Positions 41,509 to 49,426 of a DNA stretch of 64,000 nucleotides are shown piece by piece (the stretch's first letter is position 1; every line of letters starts with the position of its first letter). The stretch spans positions 1 to 64,000 of the forward strand of contig NZ_JAIOTY010000002.1 in assembly GCF_019931275.1 (NCBI RefSeq), written 5' to 3'. Made by a program: the position numbers and the translations under genes. This DNA is from Nitratidesulfovibrio sp. SRB-5 (GTDB lineage Bacteria > Desulfobacterota > Desulfovibrionia > Desulfovibrionales > Desulfovibrionaceae). The notes under the pieces were generated by a model. The model was given only the letters and a program-made list of their open reading frames with translations, was not told where the DNA came from and did no database searches.

Positions 41509-43512
41509 TTACGTGGACTGTCCGGCCTCGTCCCCCGGGGTCGGCATCCCCAGCAACCGCCGCCACCGGGGCAATCCGCGATCCAGGGCCAGGAAGCCGG
41601 GGGGCAGGTCGGGCGGAGCGGGGTGGGCCAGGGCGGCGGCGAGGTCGTCGGCGGTGGCCACGAAGGCGGTGCCGGGCACGCCCAGCAGCGGGCACATGTT
41701 GAAGTCGTTGGCGGCGGTCTGCACGATGAGGGGCAGCCGCTGGTAGGCGGCTTCCAGCGCCACGGTGGTGGAGTTGGCGGCCCACACGACCAACCCGTGG
41801 GGGCCGGGAACAAGCAGCTGGGCCACGGGGGTGTTCACCACGCGGGGCGCGCCGCCGGAAGGAAAGCGCGCGGCAAGGCGGCCTTCCACGGGCAGGTTGG
41901 GGTGCGGCTTGACGACCACGTCGTACCTGTCCAGCAAGCCTGCCTGCGCGGCCTCGGCCAGCACGTCGAGCTGGTTGTCTGTCTCGTCGATGAAAAAGCT
42001 GGTGAACACGAGCAGGGTGGGCTTGCCGGGTGCGGCGTCCGGACCGGGGGCGGAAGCGGCGGGGGCCGCAGCCGCATCGGCAAGGTACAGGTAACGCAGC
42101 GCCTCGATCTCGCCCAACCGTTCGCCGGGCATGCCCGCATCGCGCATGTGGCCCAGCGCGCCCTGGCCGTTGCAGCACAACAGGTCGGGCAGGGTGGCGG
42201 CGGCGTCCGGCTCGGCAAAGGCGCGGGTGTCCTCGTAGTAGCGCAGGTCTGTGGGGCGCACCGTGGAATGCTGGGTGCCGTACACCGGGCCGCGCCGCGC
42301 CTCGTGCATGGCGTGGGCAAGGGACTTTTCCCAGGGGTGGTTTTCCATGGGGAAGATGGTCCATTCCTGCGGCGCGCACACGGCGGCGTAGCGGCGGAAG
42401 GCCGCGCGCATCAGGCGGCGTTGCAGCCCCAGCCAGCCGCGCGTGGATTCCGCCCAGTTGCGCTCCATGTACGGCCAGAAATCCATGCGCGAACCGGGCA
42501 GGCGGCACTGCCCGGCCACGTGGCGGGTCAGGCGCGCGGCGCGGAAGGCCATGCGGCAGTAGTGCAGCACTTCGCGGGCGATGGTGGCCGGGGTCAGGAA
42601 TTCCTCTATGAAGTGAAAGGCGATGCCGTCCTGCCTGCGGGCGCGGAATTCGTCGCGCAGGCGGATGGCGTCGGCCAGCGAATAGTGCGGCGTGGGTTCG
42701 AAGATGAACAGCCAGGTCACCCCGTGCACGCCGCCTTGCTGCGGGTCCAGCGCGTCGTGCAGGTTTTCCCAGTAGCGCGAGCGCAGGCGGCCCTGCTTGG
42801 CGGCCTGCACGTCGATGTTGGGAAAATAGGTGGCCACGGTGCCGGGGCGCGGGTGCGCGGGCAGGCTGGCCTTGCCCGTGGCCTCGGGTGCGGCGGGCAG
42901 CAGGCGCTTTTCGCGCAGCAGCCACGCGCCAAGGCGCGCCACGGCCTGCACCGGGGCGGGCAGGCGATGGTACAGGGCGACCAGGCGCTGCCTGGCCGAG
43001 CGGGGGGCGGCGGCAGGGGCATGCGCGCCGTTTCCGGCTTCCGCGTTGGCCGGATGCAGTTCGAACCGGCGGCCCGTGGCCGCGCAGAAGCGCAGCAGGA
43101 TGCCCGCCAGCACCGTGTCGTCGGTGACCAGGCAGACATGGTCGGCGCGGGCGTCCTCCATGACCAGTTCCAGCGCGCGCAGCTTGGTCACTTCATACAG
43201 GTTGCGGCAGATTTTGGGATGCTTCTCGGCAAGCGTGGTGAACCACCAGTGCGAGAAGGTGTCGCCCACGGCCAGCAGTTCGCGCAGGTTGCGGGTGGAG
43301 CGTGCCGGACGGGTCAGCCCGGCCTCGTGCGCCCAGGTGACATACTCGCGCCGGATGTCCGTGAAGTGCGCCTCCAGCAGCGCGGGCACCGAAAGATGCC
43401 CGTGCGGCACGTTGCGCCGGGCCCAGTGGGCCACCACCGGGGGCAGGCCGTCGGATGCCGGTTGCGGGTGGGGCGGGGCGTCTGGTCCATCCAGCAGGAT
43501 GAAGGTGGTCAC
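41509..43512 (-). CDS. Leptospira-type (LIC13510-like) surface carbohydrate biosynthesis protein
   Basis: A 667-residue protein. It has no signal peptide and no membrane helix. The C-terminal part looks like a GT-B-type fold: LLVFTSFFIDETDNQLDVL, VVKPHPNLPVEG and WAANSTTVALEAAYQRLPLIV resemble donor-site motifs of surface-carbohydrate transferases. The N-terminal half (GPDAPPHPQP ... EHGV-type) is specific to this group. A GTG at 43512 is preceded by AAAGGAGCC. It is the last gene of the - strand ulosonic-acid locus. A glycosyltransferase role is likely; assignment to the LIC13510 group is from memory of the family pattern. Confidence 0.7.
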   Translation of the reverse strand: MTTFILLDGPDAPPHPQPASDGLPPVVAHWARRNVPHGHLSVPALLEAHFTDIRREYVTWAHEAGLTRPARSTRNLRELLAVGDTFSHWWFTTLAEKHPKICRNLYEVTKLRALELVMEDARADHVCLVTDDTVLAGILLRFCAATGRRFELHPANAEAGNGAHAPAAAPRSARQRLVALYHRLPAPVQAVARLGAWLLREKRLLPAAPEATGKASLPAHPRPGTVATYFPNIDVQAAKQGRLRSRYWENLHDALDPQQGGVHGVTWLFIFEPTPHYSLADAIRLRDEFRARRQDGIAFHFIEEFLTPATIAREVLHYCRMAFRAARLTRHVAGQCRLPGSRMDFWPYMERNWAESTRGWLGLQRRLMRAAFRRYAAVCAPQEWTIFPMENHPWEKSLAHAMHEARRGPVYGTQHSTVRPTDLRYYEDTRAFAEPDAAATLPDLLCCNGQGALGHMRDAGMPGERLGEIEALRYLYLADAAAAPAASAPGPDAAPGKPTLLVFTSFFIDETDNQLDVLAEAAQAGLLDRYDVVVKPHPNLPVEGRLAARFPSGGAPRVVNTPVAQLLVPGPHGLVVWAANSTTVALEAAYQRLPLIVQTAANDFNMCPLLGVPGTAFVATADDLAAALAHPAPPDLPPGFLALDRGLPRWRRLLGMPTPGDEAGQST

Positions 43513-43597
43513 GAAGGCTCCTTTGCGGCGGGTGCGAAAGGCGCGGGGAGCCGCGCCGATGCGGCGTGCGACTCCCCGGCGAGATGGAGTGGTTGTT

Positions 43598-44239
43598 CTA
43601 GCTTTTGCAGAGGCCTTCCAGCCACGCATTAAGTCCCGTCAGGTCATGCCCCCACGGGTGCGGAGTGGCGGCAAAGGCCTCGCCCCGGCCATAGAACAGG
43701 GTGCCCACGGCCTCGGCGGCGGTCATGTCGGTCTTGGCGTCGCCGATCATCACCACTTCCGCCGGGGGCACGGCGGCCTTTTCCACGGCGCGGCGCAGCA
43801 CGTCGGTCTTGCCGGGCGGCGAACCGTAGATGGCCTCGAAGTATCTGGCCAGCCCGCGCTCGGTCAGGATGTGCACCAGTTCCTCGTGCGGGGCGCCGGA
43901 GCACACGTACATGGGCACGCGGCCATGCCACGCGGTTATCACGTCGTGCGCGCCGGGCACCATGGGGGCGTTCAGCACCCCCTCGAAGGCGTAGTCCGCG
44001 TACCTGCGGCCCAGTTCGTCCATTTCGTCGGATGTGATTTCGCGGCCCAGCACTTCGGTGAACAGCCACTCGAACTTCTTGTAGCGGCTCACGCCGCCGT
44101 GTTCCATGTGGTAGGCCACCAGGCGGTCGCGTGCGTCCGCGCCGAAGGGTTCGGCCACGCGGGCGAAGGCTTCGGTCTTCACGTTCACGCTTTCCAGGAT
44201 GACGCCGTCGCAGTCGAAGACGATGCAGGAAAGGGGCAT
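43598..44239 (-). CDS. HAD-superfamily hydrolase (subfamily IA)
   Basis: A 213-residue phosphatase-like protein. Motif I is VFDCDGVILES, motif II YVCSGAP, and motifs III/IV appear as GKTDVLRRAV and VVMIGDAKTDMTAA. An alpha-helical cap lies between residues 17 and 85. Such enzymes dephosphorylate sugar phosphates. It is not of the small KdsC type, which lacks a cap. Its place in the locus suggests removal of phosphate from an ulosonic-acid or aldose intermediate, which is an inference. Confidence 0.87.
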   Translation of the reverse strand: MPLSCIVFDCDGVILESVNVKTEAFARVAEPFGADARDRLVAYHMEHGGVSRYKKFEWLFTEVLGREITSDEMDELGRRYADYAFEGVLNAPMVPGAHDVITAWHGRVPMYVCSGAPHEELVHILTERGLARYFEAIYGSPPGKTDVLRRAVEKAAVPPAEVVMIGDAKTDMTAAEAVGTLFYGRGEAFAATPHPWGHDLTGLNAWLEGLCKS

Positions 44240-44382
44240 GGTACTCCTTGGTGATGGCCGCCCCGTCCACGCACTGGGGACGGGGCGGACCACCGGAACG
44301 GGATAGGGCGCGTAGCTGGTCGTCGGGGGGGATCGTCGGCAGCCGATGACTTTCGCCGACGCTTCCCGCCGATGCTCCCTGT

Positions 44383-45288
44383 CTAGCGGGGCAGCGCGTC
44401 CAGCAGGTTGCGGATGGTGTCGGTTTCCATCTTCACGCGGGCTTCCACGGCGTACGAGCCCACGTGCGGGGTCAGGATGACGTTGGGCAGCTCGCGCAGG
44501 GGGCCTTCGTAGGGTTCCTTGGCGAACACGTCCAGCGCGGCCCCGGCCAGATGTCCGGAGGCCAGCAGCGCGTGCAGGGCGGCTTCGTCGATGAGCCCGC
44601 CGCGCGCGGCGTTGATCACCCACGTGCCGGGGCGCATCAGGCCAAGGCGGCGTTCGTCCAGGATGTACCCGCCGCCTTCCGGCTTCGAGCAGTGCAGCGA
44701 GACGATGTCCGCCCAGGCCAGCAGGGCGTCCACTTCCATCCTGGCGTTGGTGTCGCTTTCGGCGAACGGGTCGGCAAAGGCCACCTCGCAGCCGAAGGCC
44801 TCGAACAGCTTGCCCGTGGCGCGGCCAATGCGGCCAAAGCCGATCAGGCCCACCTTCTTGCCCGCCAGCAGGTTGCCCATGCGCTTCTTCCACGTGCCCG
44901 CGCGCAGTTCGCGGTCCATGCGGCTGACAAGGCGCATCAGGTCCAGCGCGTAGCCCAGGGTCAATTCGGCCACGGCTAGGGTGGGCGCGTCGGGCGTGTT
45001 GCGCACGGCAATGCCCAGTTCGGCGGCGGCGGCGCGGTCCACGCTGTCCATGCCGGTGCCGCAGCGCGAGATGACCTTCAGTTCCGGCAGGGCCTGCATC
45101 ACCCGGCGGGTCAGCGGCTCGGTGCCTGCGGCCACGCCGATGCAGCCCTGCAACAGTTCGATGGCCTCGTCTTCGGTGATGGCGCGGCCCGTGGGGTTGA
45201 GCACGTACTCCAGGCCCGCCTCGCGCAGGAGGCGCAGCGGTTCGTCGCTGAACTTGGCGAACGAAGAGGTGGTGATGGCTACCTTCAT
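44383..45288 (-). CDS. D-2-hydroxyacid dehydrogenase (phosphoglycerate-dehydrogenase-like)
   Basis: A 301-residue NAD-dependent enzyme. The nucleotide motif VGLIGFGRIGRATG, the arginine in INAARGGLIDE, the Glu in DVFAKEPYEG and the histidine in ILTPHVGSYA form the standard catalytic set. The ACT domain of serine-pathway SerA is absent. It sits among sugar genes, not serine genes, so it probably oxidises or reduces a sugar acid used in the locus. The exact substrate is unknown. Confidence 0.88.
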   Translation of the reverse strand: MKVAITTSSFAKFSDEPLRLLREAGLEYVLNPTGRAITEDEAIELLQGCIGVAAGTEPLTRRVMQALPELKVISRCGTGMDSVDRAAAAELGIAVRNTPDAPTLAVAELTLGYALDLMRLVSRMDRELRAGTWKKRMGNLLAGKKVGLIGFGRIGRATGKLFEAFGCEVAFADPFAESDTNARMEVDALLAWADIVSLHCSKPEGGGYILDERRLGLMRPGTWVINAARGGLIDEAALHALLASGHLAGAALDVFAKEPYEGPLRELPNVILTPHVGSYAVEARVKMETDTIRNLLDALPR

Positions 45289-45459
45289 GATTCGTTATCC
45301 TTTGCCGGGGGCGTGGCCCCTCGGCATGTGGCGCGGTATGTGGCGCGTGTCGTTGTCATTCTGATCTGCGGGGCGGCGTGGGGCTGCCCGGTCGCCCGCC
45401 TGTTGTTGCGCGTGTTCGCCTGTTGTTGTGCGTGTTCGCTTGACGCTTCGCGCTACCGG

Positions 45460-46107
45460 CTAGGCTTCCGGAGGCGTGGCCGCCCGCTCGTGCACGCCGC
45501 GCTTGCGCAGCGGTTTCGCGGGCACGCCGCCCACCACGGTGTACGGCTCCACGTCTTTGGTAACCACGGCCCCGGCCCCCACCACCGCCCCGCGCCCGAT
45601 GTGCACGCCGGGGGTGATGGTGCAGTTGGCCGCGATCCACACGTCGTCCTCTATGGTCACCTCGCCGTACTCGTGCCCCTGGAACATGATGGGCACGTCG
45701 GTGCGGTCGAAGTTGTGGTTGGCCGCGCGGATGACCGTGCCGGGGCCCACCGTCACGTGGGCGCCCATGCGGATGTGGCCGCCGTCGGCGTCCACCACCA
45801 CGTTGACGTTGAGGGCTGCGTTTTCGCCCATCTCCAGCGCGCCGGTGCGGGCGTACAGGTGGCAGCCCTTGCCGATGCGCACGCCGTCGGCCAGCGCGAT
45901 GTTGCGGCAGCCCTGCACCGTCACCGACTGGCCGAAGCGTACCCGGCCGCAGTGGCAGAACAGCGGTTGCCACGTCACAAGGCGCGCGCCCACGCCGATG
46001 ACGGTGGGAATCCACGCGAACAGCGAAAGCCAGAGTTCCTCGGCAATGGCGGCAAGGCGCGACATGTCGGGCATGCGCGGCATGTGCGGCATGTGCGGCG
46101 TGGGCAT
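45460..46107 (-). CDS. Left-handed beta-helix (hexapeptide) acyltransferase
   Basis: A 215-residue transferase. Hexapeptide repeats run from about residue 55 to 190 (VRIGKGCHLYARTG, IRMGAHVTVGPGTVI, VTIEDDVWIAANCTI, VHIGRGAVVGAGAVV). The His of the active site is in ANHNFDRTDVPIM, and the ending TKDVEPYTVVGGVPAKPL is typical of the maltose/xenobiotic acetyltransferase group. The start at ATG 46107 is supported by GGAG. The first 15 residues come from a 9-bp tandem repeat (HMPHMPRMPDM). It probably O- or N-acetylates a glycan precursor. Confidence 0.88.
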   Translation of the reverse strand: MPTPHMPHMPRMPDMSRLAAIAEELWLSLFAWIPTVIGVGARLVTWQPLFCHCGRVRFGQSVTVQGCRNIALADGVRIGKGCHLYARTGALEMGENAALNVNVVVDADGGHIRMGAHVTVGPGTVIRAANHNFDRTDVPIMFQGHEYGEVTIEDDVWIAANCTITPGVHIGRGAVVGAGAVVTKDVEPYTVVGGVPAKPLRKRGVHERAATPPEA

Positions 46108-46117
46108 GTCGGCTCCG

Positions 46118-46888
46118 TTACTTCGTGTAGACGAGGCGCAGGGTGTCCTCGGCCATCATGTCCACCACGCGGGCGAGGTCTTCGGGGGTGTCCACGCTGA
46201 GGGTGCGCTTGTCGGTGGGCACCATGCGGACCTTTTCGCCGTGTTCGAGGATGCGCATCATGTCCACCGACTCGATGATTTCCAGCGGGGTTTCCTGCAT
46301 GTCGTTGAACTTCAGCAGGTAGTCGCGGCGGAAGGGGATGATGCACACCTGCTTCTGCATGGGCACGTCGGTGACGCCCTTCTTGCGAGAGGGCACCGCC
46401 TCGCGCGAGAAGTACAGGGCGTCGGAGTTCAGGTCCACCACCACCTTGACCTCGTTGGGGTCTTCGAATTCTTCCACGGTTTCCATGCGGGCCATCAGGT
46501 TGGTGACGTTGATGGCGGGGTCGGCCAGCATGGGGGCGATGGCGGCGTCGATCATGTCGGGGGTGACCATGGGTTCGTCGCCCTGCACCATGACCACGAT
46601 GTCCACGCGCTTGCCGGTGGCGGCTTCGATCTTCAGCAGGGCTTCGGCGGTTCGGGTGGTGCAGCGCACGTGGTGGTCGCCGGTCATGACGGCCTTCAGG
46701 CCCGCGCTTTCGGCGTAGTCCTGGATTTCCTGGTCGCAGGTGGCCACGTAGGTGGCGGTCAGGGTGGGGCTCATGGCCGTGCGGAAGGTGACGTGGCCCA
46801 CCATGGGCACGCCGTGGATGTCGGCCATGGGCTTGCCCGGAAAGCGGCTGGAGCCCATGCGGGCGGGGATGATGGCGACGATGTTCAT
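46118..46888 (-). CDS. KdsB-like 3-deoxy-octulosonate cytidylyltransferase
   Basis: A 256-residue CMP-sugar synthetase. The N-terminal signature IIPARMGSSRFPGKPMADI binds CTP, MVQGDEPMVTPDMID is the metal site, and NLMARMETVEEFEDPNEVKVV follows. AAAGGAGC precedes the ATG at 46888. Family members activate Kdo or, in Shewanella, its 8-amino form. Its placement in a locus with a kdnA/kdnB-like pair makes CMP-8-amino-Kdo a good guess for the product, but CMP-Kdo or another ulosonate is possible. Confidence 0.85.
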   Translation of the reverse strand: MNIVAIIPARMGSSRFPGKPMADIHGVPMVGHVTFRTAMSPTLTATYVATCDQEIQDYAESAGLKAVMTGDHHVRCTTRTAEALLKIEAATGKRVDIVVMVQGDEPMVTPDMIDAAIAPMLADPAINVTNLMARMETVEEFEDPNEVKVVVDLNSDALYFSREAVPSRKKGVTDVPMQKQVCIIPFRRDYLLKFNDMQETPLEIIESVDMMRILEHGEKVRMVPTDKRTLSVDTPEDLARVVDMMAEDTLRLVYTK

Positions 46889-47237
46889 GGCTGCTCCTTT
46901 GGCGGCGCGGTGCGCCGGGAAATGTCGGGTGTGGGGAGAAAAGGCAGGGGGATGCCTTGGTTGTTGTGCGGTGGTGGCGCTCAGGTCAGCGCGGGCATGC
47001 TGCGGGCGGAATCCGTCTTTCGCCGCCGGGTGGCGTTGGCTTGGCATTTTTGATGCTCACATACAGGAGTATGCTCCGCTCAAAAATGCCAATCCGCCTT
47101 GCCCGGCGACGAAACTCGTAATTCCTTGCATCATCCCCGCACCAGCCTCCCGCAGCGGTAGACCGCTGCGGGGTATAAGGAAGAAAGGCACTGGAGAAAG
47201 GCGGAATCCTCGCGTTCGGGGGGCAGCGGCCTGCGCC
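46889..47237. other. Intergenic region with two strong hairpins
   Basis: A 349-bp gap between the SDR and KdsB-like genes, both on the - strand. It holds a long compound hairpin at 47025-47107 and an 11-bp perfect stem CCCGCAGCGGT / ACCGCTGCGGG at 47149-47172. No credible gene lies in it. Confidence 0.7.
47025..47107. repeat. 83-nt compound hairpin
   Basis: The central stem TTGGCATTTTTGA / TCAAAAATGCCAA (47041-47053, 47080-47092) is a perfect 13 bp. Its loop carries CATAC-AGGA-GTATG. An outer stem GCCGGG / CCCGGC (47025-47030, 47102-47107) encloses the whole, with extra GGC/GCC pairing between. Confidence 0.9.
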
Positions 47238-48152
47238 CTACTCCTCGCGGGGCAGCAGGTAGCCGCCCACGTTGTGCATGTCGGGGTGCAGTTCGCGGTG
47301 CACTTCTTCCATCACGCGCAGCACGCCCTGGCCGAGGTCGGTAGTCAGGTTGGGCACCAGTTTCTTGCCCACCTTGGGCATGAAGGCATAGGGCGTGACC
47401 TGGTAGTGGCCGCTGTTGGGGTCGTGCTGGTAGGCGACGTTCAGTTCCTTGCCCAGCATTTCGCCGATCATCTTGAACAGGTCGCCCACGCGCATGGGCT
47501 GGTTGCCGGTGAGCACGATGTTCTCGTTGGCGTACTCGGGCTTCAGCACTTCCACGGTGCACAGGGCGGCGTCTTCCACGTGGATGTATTCGCGCAGGGC
47601 AGTGGGGCTGCCGTAGTAGGTGATGCCCCCGGTTTCCAGCGCTTCCGCCACGAAGCGGTTGATGGCGTTGCGGCGGTCGGCGCGGGGGCCGTACAGCGAG
47701 CCGTAGCGCAGGATGGTGTAGTCCAGCCCGTGCATGGCCTGGTAGTTTTCGATGTACAGTTCGCAGGCCTGCTTGCTGCACCGGTAGAACCCGCCGGATT
47801 TGCCGTACACGTACAGCGAACTGGCGAACACGTAGCGTGAAACCTTGGCCTTGCGGCAGGCTTCCAGCAGGATGACGTTGCCCAACACGTTGATGCGCGC
47901 GGTATCCACGGGCTTGCGGTTGGCTTCGCCGATGTCGGCGATGCCCGCGAAGTTGAACACGGCGTCGGCCCCGGCGATGGCGGCGTCCACGGCGGCCTCG
48001 TCAAGGATGTTGCCGACCACCATGCGCTGGTCGCTGCGCAGGTAGGGCGAGGGGCGCAGGTCCACGATGGTGACCTCGTGCCCGGCGTCGGAAAGCTTGT
48101 CGCAGACGTGGGAGCCGAGGAACCCGGCCCCGCCGAAAAAGGTGATCTTCAT
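47238..48152 (-). CDS. NAD-dependent sugar epimerase/dehydratase (extended SDR)
   Basis: A 304-residue extended SDR. NAD motif FFGGAGFLGSHVCD (GxxGxxG), the catalytic region FASSLYVYGKSGGFYRCSKQACE with the serine and YxxxK, and ILRYGSLYGPRADRRNAINRFV for substrate binding. It acts on a nucleotide sugar or a free sugar, probably as a 4-epimerase or dehydratase. It is close to the HpcH-type aldolase gene and the KdsB-like gene. The substrate is unknown. Confidence 0.87.
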   Translation of the reverse strand: MKITFFGGAGFLGSHVCDKLSDAGHEVTIVDLRPSPYLRSDQRMVVGNILDEAAVDAAIAGADAVFNFAGIADIGEANRKPVDTARINVLGNVILLEACRKAKVSRYVFASSLYVYGKSGGFYRCSKQACELYIENYQAMHGLDYTILRYGSLYGPRADRRNAINRFVAEALETGGITYYGSPTALREYIHVEDAALCTVEVLKPEYANENIVLTGNQPMRVGDLFKMIGEMLGKELNVAYQHDPNSGHYQVTPYAFMPKVGKKLVPNLTTDLGQGVLRVMEEVHRELHPDMHNVGGYLLPREE

Positions 48153-48270
48153 TGTGCTGCATCCCTTCGGGGCTGTGCCCCATGCCGCCCGTGGGCGGGG
48201 TGGTCCGCTGCGCATCAGGGCGCGGTGCGGGCCGTATGGATTCGGTTGCTGGTGTGGCGCGTCGAGGGTG

Positions 48271-49038
48271 CTAGGCCTTGGGGCACGCGCAGTTGCGGTA
48301 CAGAAACACCGCATCGATGCACCACGCGATGAACCGGTAGCCTTCGCCGATGCGGCGCGCAAGGTCCGCCGTGTCGGGCTGCACGATGTGCAGGCCCATG
48401 GGCACGTCGTGGGCGCGCGCGGCGGCGGCGATGCGGTCCAGCGCGGCGAGAAAGTCCGGGTGGTCGAACTGCGCGGTCAGCCCCATGGAGCCGGAAAGGT
48501 CGTACGGCCCCACCATGATGGCATCAAGGCGCGGGTGGGACAGGATGGCGTCCAGGTTGTCCACCGCGCGGATGTGCTCGATCTGCGCCACGAACAGGGT
48601 GTCGCGGGCGGTTTCGTTCACGTAGGGCGTGAACTCGCGGCCGAACAGGTTGGCCCGGCAGTAGCCCACGCCGCGCACGCCGGAAGGGCCGTCGGTGCGG
48701 GGGTACAGCGCCCAGCCGATGGCGGCGTCCAGCTGTTCGCGGGTTTCGATCATGGGAAAGATAAGGCCCCGCGCGCCGGAATCCAGCGATGCCTTGATGT
48801 CGGTCAGGGTGGCTTCGGCCACGCGGGCAAAGGGCGCGGCCCCGCCAAGCTCGATGGCGCGGAAGGCGTCGGGCAGCTGGCTGCGGGTGAAGGCGGCGTG
48901 TTCCAGGTCCACGGCCACCCAGTCGTAGCCGGACCGGCCAAGGATTTCGGCCACGTCGGTGGAAGGAATCTGCATCCAGGTGCCGATGGTGGCTTCGCCT
49001 CGGCGCATCTTTTCCCGAATGTCGCGTGCGGTGATCAT
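48271..49038 (-). CDS. HpcH/HpaI-family class II pyruvate aldolase
   Basis: A 255-residue aldolase. The N-terminal GTWMQIPSTDVAEILGRSGYDWVAVDLEHAAF strand holds the base-type His, FPMIETREQLDAA follows, and the metal ligands Glu and Asp are visible in VAQIEHIRAVDN and IMVGPYDLSGSMG. Enzymes of this family reversibly add pyruvate to aldehydes, giving 4-hydroxy-2-oxo acids. In a surface-sugar locus the reaction could build a keto-deoxy sugar from pyruvate and an aldose instead of the usual PEP condensation. That role is inferred. Confidence 0.87.
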   Translation of the reverse strand: MITARDIREKMRRGEATIGTWMQIPSTDVAEILGRSGYDWVAVDLEHAAFTRSQLPDAFRAIELGGAAPFARVAEATLTDIKASLDSGARGLIFPMIETREQLDAAIGWALYPRTDGPSGVRGVGYCRANLFGREFTPYVNETARDTLFVAQIEHIRAVDNLDAILSHPRLDAIMVGPYDLSGSMGLTAQFDHPDFLAALDRIAAAARAHDVPMGLHIVQPDTADLARRIGEGYRFIAWCIDAVFLYRNCACPKA

Positions 49039-49426
49039 GGTGGTTGCGTTCGCGTGCGGTGCGGCGGCAATGCCGCCGGATGGTGTGGGGCGGGCGCGGT
49101 GGCGTCCGTCAAGGATGTGAAAACCGCGCGGGCCGGGCTGCGCAAGGTCGCATAGGGTCGCGTCCCGTTGCGTAGGGTTGCGTCCGGTTGCGCAAGGTAG
49201 CGTCACGGCCATGCTGTTGCTGCCGATGCGCGCCCCGTGGCCCGTTGTCCCGTGGCCCCCGTGTGTGGGCCGCACCGCGCGGCCTGGCAGGGGGGCTTTT
49301 CAGGCCGTGGCAGTATAGCCGTGCACGATGCGGGGTGCAATATGCCGGTAGTGGGCAAGAAAGGGGTGCCGATACTGTGTGAATGCGGCACCCCGGCCCG
49401 ATTTTTCGGCAGGACGCCCCGCGCGG
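49039..49426. other. Intergenic region with imperfect direct repeats
   Basis: A 388-bp gap between the flippase and aldolase genes. Near 49139-49205 the motif GTTGCGYARGGTYGCGTCC appears about three times in imperfect form. It probably holds a promoter for the aldolase gene. No gene was recognised. Confidence 0.5.

Noticed and set aside
43598-44239. KdsC (Kdo 8-phosphate phosphatase)
   Set aside because: KdsC is a small HAD protein without a cap domain. This protein has a helical cap and is of subfamily IA.
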